Shown here piece by piece: positions 6,237 to 9,917 of a stretch of DNA of 9,917 nucleotides (position 1 is the stretch's first letter; each line of letters opens with the position of its first letter). Origin of the DNA: Cyclobacteriaceae bacterium (GTDB taxonomy: Bacteria > Bacteroidota > Bacteroidia > Cytophagales > Cyclobacteriaceae); contig JANQPK010000447.1 of NCBI GenBank assembly GCA_028289505.1, forward strand, positions 1 to 9,917. Reading direction: 5' to 3'. The position numbers and the translations under genes were made by a program. Under the pieces are notes generated by a model, which worked only from the letters and a program-made list of their open reading frames with translations, was not told the DNA's origin and searched no databases.

Positions 6237-7265
6237 TTACTGGAAAGGATAAATGGTGTTCCAATCTTTTGCCATATCAATGACGGTCCAACCCTTTTCT
6301 TTAGCTTCATCCAAACCTTGGTCCAGCCTTCCAATATGTGAATCCCGGTCATATGCCCATTCTCTTACCGAGTCCGTATGATGCAGATAAAGCATCATAC
6401 TAGGTCCATCACCGGCAGCGGTATATTGCATCATCTGTAAGTCACCATCAGAATTGCCTGAAGCCAATATTGGCCTCCTACCGATAAACTTATTAATACC
6501 TATGGGTTTACCAGCCTTATCATCAATGAAATCTATTTCCGGTAATCTGCGTACCAAGGCCTTTCCTTCTTCAACTACAAACTCGGTCTTGATACTGCTA
6601 CCTACCACCTGATCCGGCGGAATACCATAGGCCTCCTCCACCCAGGCACGCATAAACTCAACCCCTCCTCCGGAAACAATAAAAGTTTTAAAGTCATGTG
6701 CTCTCAGGTACTCCAATAACTCCAGCATCGGCTGGTAGATCATTTTATTATAGGGTTGATCAAACCTGGGATGGCTGGTGGTTTTCAACCAATCTTGTAC
6801 CGTTTGTTGAAACTCCTCTGGGGTCATACCGGCATGTGTCGCCATCACAAGTTCCAGGATACCATGCTCTCCTGACTGCAGTAGAGCTTGCTTATCGTCT
6901 TCTAAAACTGCCTTAAATGGTTGCTTTTCCTGCCACTCTGGATGATCCCCAGCCAGTTCCTTCACCCGGTCTAATGCAAAAATAAGCTGAAAGTACAAAG
7001 GTTGTTCCGACCATAAATTACCGTCGTTGTCGAATGTCGCAATCCGACCGGCTGGCTCTACATAGTTGCTGCTGTTGGGATCGATAACGTCCTCTACGAA
7101 CTCCATAATAGCGGACTTAGTTGCTCCTTGATTCCAGGATGGTAGTGGATCAACAATTGTCTCTTCTGTGGTAATAGCCGGCTTCTCCGGACTACAAGCG
7201 CACATCCACAGAAAGACTCCCATTAATGAGAGCTTCAATAACTTGGGCATGTTGTTTAGCGGCAT
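6237..7265 (-). CDS. HAD-superfamily phosphohydrolase-like lipoprotein
   Basis: This is a 342-residue protein with the HAD hydrolase motifs in order: motif I TFDNDGNLW (77-85, nucleophile Asp79 and acid/base Asp81), motif II FIVSGGG (195-201, Ser198), a Lys-containing stretch DDKAGKPIGINK (248-259), and motif IV ASGNSDGD (268-275, Asp273 and Asp275 for Mg). A helical cap-like insert lies between motifs I and II. The N-terminus has a hydrophobic signal and Cys22/Cys24 before a Ser/Pro/Glu linker, suggesting a lipoprotein, though the lipobox is not canonical. A second ATG at 7250 (Met6) gives a more usual signal peptide and may be the true start. It precedes the sulfatase gene by 61 bases on the same strand, so the two probably form an operon and may remove phosphate and sulfate, or act in sequence, on one substrate. 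An exported HAD phosphatase is less common than the cytoplasmic forms. The substrate is unknown. Confidence 0.88.
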   Translation of the reverse strand: MPLNNMPKLLKLSLMGVFLWMCACSPEKPAITTEETIVDPLPSWNQGATKSAIMEFVEDVIDPNSSNYVEPAGRIATFDNDGNLWSEQPLYFQLIFALDRVKELAGDHPEWQEKQPFKAVLEDDKQALLQSGEHGILELVMATHAGMTPEEFQQTVQDWLKTTSHPRFDQPYNKMIYQPMLELLEYLRAHDFKTFIVSGGGVEFMRAWVEEAYGIPPDQVVGSSIKTEFVVEEGKALVRRLPEIDFIDDKAGKPIGINKFIGRRPILASGNSDGDLQMMQYTAAGDGPSMMLYLHHTDSVREWAYDRDSHIGRLDQGLDEAKEKGWTVIDMAKDWNTIYPFQ

Positions 7266-7414
7266 TAGTGTTCAACGGAAAAGTACAAAATCCCAAGATT
7301 AGATTGTAAATATTTAAGTAAATACTTACCTGAGATTGACTATTCGTAAAATGCCGCCATGCAGGATGAAGATAAAAAATACGGATTGAAGATTGAAGAT
7401 TGTCGATTGATCTG
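7266..7414 (-). other. Gap between the S9 peptidase and HAD genes, with a small palindrome
   Basis: This is 149 bases without a gene. It holds a heptamer array next to the peptidase stop, and TAAGTA-AA-TACTTA (7315-7328), a 6-bp inverted repeat about 50 bases upstream of the HAD start that could be an operator. TACTTTTC on the minus strand is one base off the -7 consensus but has no well-placed TTG. No terminator with a T run was seen. Confidence 0.4.
7384..7411. repeat. 7-bp tandem repeat (four units) downstream of the S9 peptidase gene
   Basis: The units on the plus strand are GATTGAA, GATTGAA, GATTGTC and GATTGAT, all GATTG-N-N. The array ends 3 bases beyond the stop codon of the minus-strand peptidase gene, so it forms the start of that mRNA's 3' untranslated region. 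Confidence 0.7.
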
Positions 7415-9331
7415 TTAATCGAGGGTCTCTTCCAGCCATTTGAAGAACTCACGCTGCCATACCAGACCATTTTGCGCGGACAGGATCCAATGGTTTTCCT
7501 CAGGAAAATAAAGCAACTTGCTTTTAATACCCTGGAGTTGTGCTGCTTGGAAAGCTTCTAAAGACTGACCTATTGGCACCCGGTAATCTTTGCCGCCTTG
7601 AATAATGAGTATGGGCGCCGTCCATGCTGCCACCCGTTCCACCGGATTGAAATCACTGTAAGACTTAACTGCAATCGGGTTATCCTTATCCCAGTATGGA
7701 CCACCAAAATCATGGTTTACAAAAAATAACTCCTCGGTGGTGCCATACATGCTCCTGGTGTTAAACACCCCGTCATGGGCAATGAAGGATTTGAATCTTC
7801 CATCGTGAATTCCAGACAGATAAAAAGCCGAATAACCGCCATAGCTGGCCCCCACGCAACCTAATCTTTCGGTATCTACATAAGACTCTTTGGCAACATC
7901 ATCAATGGCCGCCAGATAATCAAGCATGTTCTGACCTCCCCAATCACCACTAATCTGCTCATTCCACTCCACCCCGTACCCGGGCATACCCCGGCGGTTT
8001 GGTGCTACCACAATATAACCCTGTGCTGCCATCAATTGGAAATTCCAACGAAAAGAGTAAAACTGTGATAAAGCTCCTTGTGGTCCCCCCTGACAATATA
8101 GTATCGTGGGATACTTCTTTGAAGAGTCAAATCCCGGAGGATAGATCACCCAGGTAACCATTGGTAAATTGTCTGTGGTAGTGACCATGCGCTTCTCGAC
8201 TTTACTGAGGGCTATATTTTGATAAATCGAGTCATTAGCATGAGTCAGTTGGGTCATTTCACCAGTTTTAAGATCTACTGTGTACAACTCTCTGGCGTGA
8301 TTCATATCATTCCTGGAAACCACCAGGGTATTGCCTACCTGGCCCACCAGTCCGGATACATCGAACTGTCCATCGGTCAATTGCTCAACCTCTAATAGTT
8401 TACCGGGCTTTTTAGGCACTTTTACCTGAAACAACTGGATTGTACCTTGGGTGGCTGCATTCAGGAAAATACTTTTCCCATCCTCAGCCCATAAATATCC
8501 GCCCACGGTATTATCCCAACTTTCGGTAAGGTTTACCTTTTCACCATCCAGCATTACCATCAGGTCGTTTTTATCAGATTCATAACCATCCCGCTTCATT
8601 TGCAACCAGGCTAAATCACCATTAACAGAAAAGGATGGATGTGTATCATAGCCTTCGTTTTCTTTAGTAAGGTTGGTGGTAGTGCCTGTTACCAATTCGT
8701 ATGCATATATATCTGTATTGGTACTGGTGGCATACTCAGTACCATATTTCTTCTTAGTAACATACAAAACCCTGGTGCCTTCAGGATCCCAGATATAGTC
8801 ATCGGACCCACCAAAGGGTTGTTGGGGGCAATCATAGGGCTCACCCTCCATAATATCAATTCCAGCGGCAGGCTCTCCATTCACTACAGGGTGTACAAAA
8901 ACATGACTGTATTTCCCGTCTTCCCATTGGTCCCAGTGCCGATAATTTAATTGATCGTAGATCTGAACATTGGATTTGTCCAGTTCTGGGTAGAAATCGG
9001 TACCGGCAACACTTTTAATTTTGACTTCCTGCAACTTGATCATGTGACTGCCATCAACCGAAAGATTCTTATCCTTAATCAGAGTAGCATAATCTTCAAT
9101 CAGTGTCGCATCACCACCTGCTATTGGAATTGAATAGTATCGGGTAGAGCGATTGTTTTGCTCAAGATCGTATTGCGTCACCGAGAAGACCACCTGTGCG
9201 TTATCGTTGGTAATTCCGACAGCGGAAACCCGGTTTAAACCCCACAACAACTCAGGAGTCATCCGGTCTTGACCAGACAGAGACGGAGTGAGCGACAAAA
9301 TAGAAAAGATGGATAGCAGGAAATATCTCAT
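7415..9331 (-). CDS. Secreted S9-family (prolyl oligopeptidase-type) peptidase, DPP5-like
   Basis: This is a 638-residue serine peptidase of family S9. Residues 1-20 are a Sec signal peptide (ILSLTPSLSG before QDRMTPELLW). Residues about 25-385 form the beta-propeller, with repeated short strands and WDPEGT, YDTHPSFS and WAEDGKS blade motifs. The C-terminal alpha/beta hydrolase domain spans about 390-638. The catalytic triad is Ser496 in GASYGGYSA, Asp582 in QGGKDYRVP and His614 in ENHWI. CQGGPQG (413-419) marks the oxyanion region and replaces the more common HGGP. Length and layout fit periplasmic dipeptidyl peptidases that release dipeptides from peptide N-termini, but specificity (DPP5-like, acylaminoacyl or other) cannot be fixed from motifs alone. 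It is likely to serve peptide nutrition and has no clear link to the sugar genes. It is divergent from the alpha-hydroxy-acid enzyme, and 149 bases separate it from the HAD gene downstream. Confidence 0.93.
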   Translation of the reverse strand: MRYFLLSIFSILSLTPSLSGQDRMTPELLWGLNRVSAVGITNDNAQVVFSVTQYDLEQNNRSTRYYSIPIAGGDATLIEDYATLIKDKNLSVDGSHMIKLQEVKIKSVAGTDFYPELDKSNVQIYDQLNYRHWDQWEDGKYSHVFVHPVVNGEPAAGIDIMEGEPYDCPQQPFGGSDDYIWDPEGTRVLYVTKKKYGTEYATSTNTDIYAYELVTGTTTNLTKENEGYDTHPSFSVNGDLAWLQMKRDGYESDKNDLMVMLDGEKVNLTESWDNTVGGYLWAEDGKSIFLNAATQGTIQLFQVKVPKKPGKLLEVEQLTDGQFDVSGLVGQVGNTLVVSRNDMNHARELYTVDLKTGEMTQLTHANDSIYQNIALSKVEKRMVTTTDNLPMVTWVIYPPGFDSSKKYPTILYCQGGPQGALSQFYSFRWNFQLMAAQGYIVVAPNRRGMPGYGVEWNEQISGDWGGQNMLDYLAAIDDVAKESYVDTERLGCVGASYGGYSAFYLSGIHDGRFKSFIAHDGVFNTRSMYGTTEELFFVNHDFGGPYWDKDNPIAVKSYSDFNPVERVAAWTAPILIIQGGKDYRVPIGQSLEAFQAAQLQGIKSKLLYFPEENHWILSAQNGLVWQREFFKWLEETLD

Positions 9332-9420
9332 AAGAACTTTATTAAGTAATAGATTAATACCAGGTAATTAGGTTGTTTCAAATTAATAAATAATTTCAAG
9401 GTTTAAGTTTAATTTATCTT
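9332..9420. other. Divergent AT-rich intergenic region between the peptidase and hydroxy-acid enzyme genes
   Basis: This 89-base region must hold the starts of two divergent transcripts. No exact TAnnTTTG with a spaced TTG was found on either strand. The nearest plus-strand match is TAAGTTTA (9404-9411), which would leave almost no leader. Neither start codon has a Shine-Dalgarno sequence. Confidence 0.4.
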
Positions 9421-9917
9421 ATGGAATTACCCTACGACCGTCGATACCCCAGCATCGATGACCTTCGTACCAGGTCCAGAAAAAAGATACCCCGCTTCGC
9501 ATTTGAGTACATGGACGGAGGCTGTAATGAAGATGTAAACCTGGAAAAAAATCGCAGTGATATTCAAGCAGTGGAGTTGGAGCCTAATTATCTTGTCCCT
9601 CATGTGAACTCGGATCCAAGGGCCGAGTTGTTCGGACATACCTACGATGCACCTTTTGGGGTCTCTCCTATTGGTTTACAGGGTTTGATCTGGCCTAAAG
9701 CCCCTGAAATATTGGCAAAAGCTGCCTACCAGCATAATCTTCCCTTTATACTTAGCACAGTCAGCACCTCTAGCGTTGAAAAGATATCAGAGATCACCCA
9801 TGGTCGCGCCTGGTTTCAGCTTTACCATCCTGCAGAAGAAGAAATGCGCAACGACCTGTTGCGGCGGGTAGATGAAGCCCAGTGCCCGGTACTGGTGATA
9901 CTTACTGATGTACCGGT
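9421..9917 (+). CDS. FMN-dependent alpha-hydroxy-acid dehydrogenase/oxidase, 3'-truncated by the window edge
   Basis: The frame from ATG at 9421 stays open to the window end (165 full codons, roughly 40-45 percent of the usual family length of about 350-400 residues). A TAA at 9391 in the same frame limits the start. It begins MELPYDRRYPSIDDLRTRSR, then RFAFEYMDGGCNEDVNLEKN (25-44), the conserved N-terminal region of FMN-dependent alpha-hydroxy-acid enzymes (L-lactate dehydrogenase, glycolate oxidase, mandelate dehydrogenase). Next come APFGVSPIGLQGLIWP (77-92), which contacts FMN, LSTVSTSSVEKI (110-121) and RAWFQLYHP (129-137), also typical. These enzymes oxidise L-2-hydroxy acids to 2-keto acids. 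The catalytic His/Arg region lies beyond the window, so the substrate cannot be judged. No signal peptide is seen, so it is probably cytoplasmic or peripheral at the inner membrane. Confidence 0.9.
   Translation, partial: MELPYDRRYPSIDDLRTRSRKKIPRFAFEYMDGGCNEDVNLEKNRSDIQAVELEPNYLVPHVNSDPRAELFGHTYDAPFGVSPIGLQGLIWPKAPEILAKAAYQHNLPFILSTVSTSSVEKISEITHGRAWFQLYHPAEEEMRNDLLRRVDEAQCPVLVILTDVP

Noticed and set aside
7384..7411. CRISPR-like array
   Set aside because: The units are only 7 bp, contiguous and without spacers, so this is a simple tandem repeat.
8639..8950. 103-residue hydrophobic open frame on the plus strand
   Set aside because: It looks membrane-like only because it is antisense to the propeller part of the S9 peptidase; no start context or homology features were seen.
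9427..9639. 70-residue minus-strand open frame near the right edge
   Set aside because: It is antisense to the well-conserved start of the alpha-hydroxy-acid enzyme.
1..9917. tRNA, rRNA, insertion sequence or phage attachment site
   Set aside because: No cloverleaf-like sequence, transposase frame, integrase or long terminal repeats were seen; nearly all sequence is ordinary coding DNA.

Overview
The window looks like a chromosomal piece of a heterotrophic, probably marine or aquatic member of the Bacteroidetes. The basis is protein style: FG-GAP repeat proteins with a heme motif, exported lipoproteins, a secreted sulfatase, and an S9 peptidase of the DPP5 type. Start codons also lack Shine-Dalgarno sequences, and two intergenic sites resemble the Bacteroidetes -33/-7 promoter (TTG / TAnnTTTG). 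No phage, IS, CRISPR or RNA gene was seen, and no gene-free stretch exceeds 300 bases.

Layout from left to right. (1) Positions 1-1431, plus strand: the 3' part of an exported protein joining a cytochrome c-like N-terminal domain (only the C-H of CxxCH is inside the window) to FG-GAP/VCBS calcium-binding propeller repeats. (2) Positions 1492-3338, minus strand: a tight two-gene unit of sugar phosphate isomerase/epimerase-like TIM barrels. Both are apparently exported lipoproteins, the first with a Sec-type signal and the second with a Tat-type signal. (3) Positions 3429-4601, plus strand: uxuA, mannonate dehydratase, divergent from the isomerase pair across a 90-bp region with candidate promoters on both strands. 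(4) Positions 4652-7265, minus strand: a lipidated HAD-type phosphohydrolase followed by a secreted sulfatase carrying the CxAxR formylglycine motif. (5) Positions 7415-9331, minus strand: a secreted S9 prolyl-oligopeptidase-type peptidase. (6) From 9421, plus strand: the 5' part of an FMN-dependent alpha-hydroxy-acid dehydrogenase/oxidase, cut by the window edge.

Taken together this is a catabolic neighbourhood. The sulfatase, HAD hydrolase and lipoprotein TIM barrels would act on extracytoplasmic substrates (sulfated or otherwise modified sugars). UxuA would feed mannonate from uronic acids to 2-keto-3-deoxygluconate in the cytoplasm, and the alpha-hydroxy-acid enzyme could oxidise a hydroxy acid. 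No SusC/SusD pair, glycoside hydrolase, uxuB, kdgK or kdgA lies in the window, so it is not a classical polysaccharide utilisation locus as seen here.

The most unusual non-coding signals are families of 7-bp tandem repeats, different in sequence but equal in period, just past the stop codons of three genes. A perfect 15-bp inverted repeat also spans the uxuA stop codon. I found no convincing wholly new system; the best leads are the exported isomerase pair, the heptamer repeats and the HAD-sulfatase pair.
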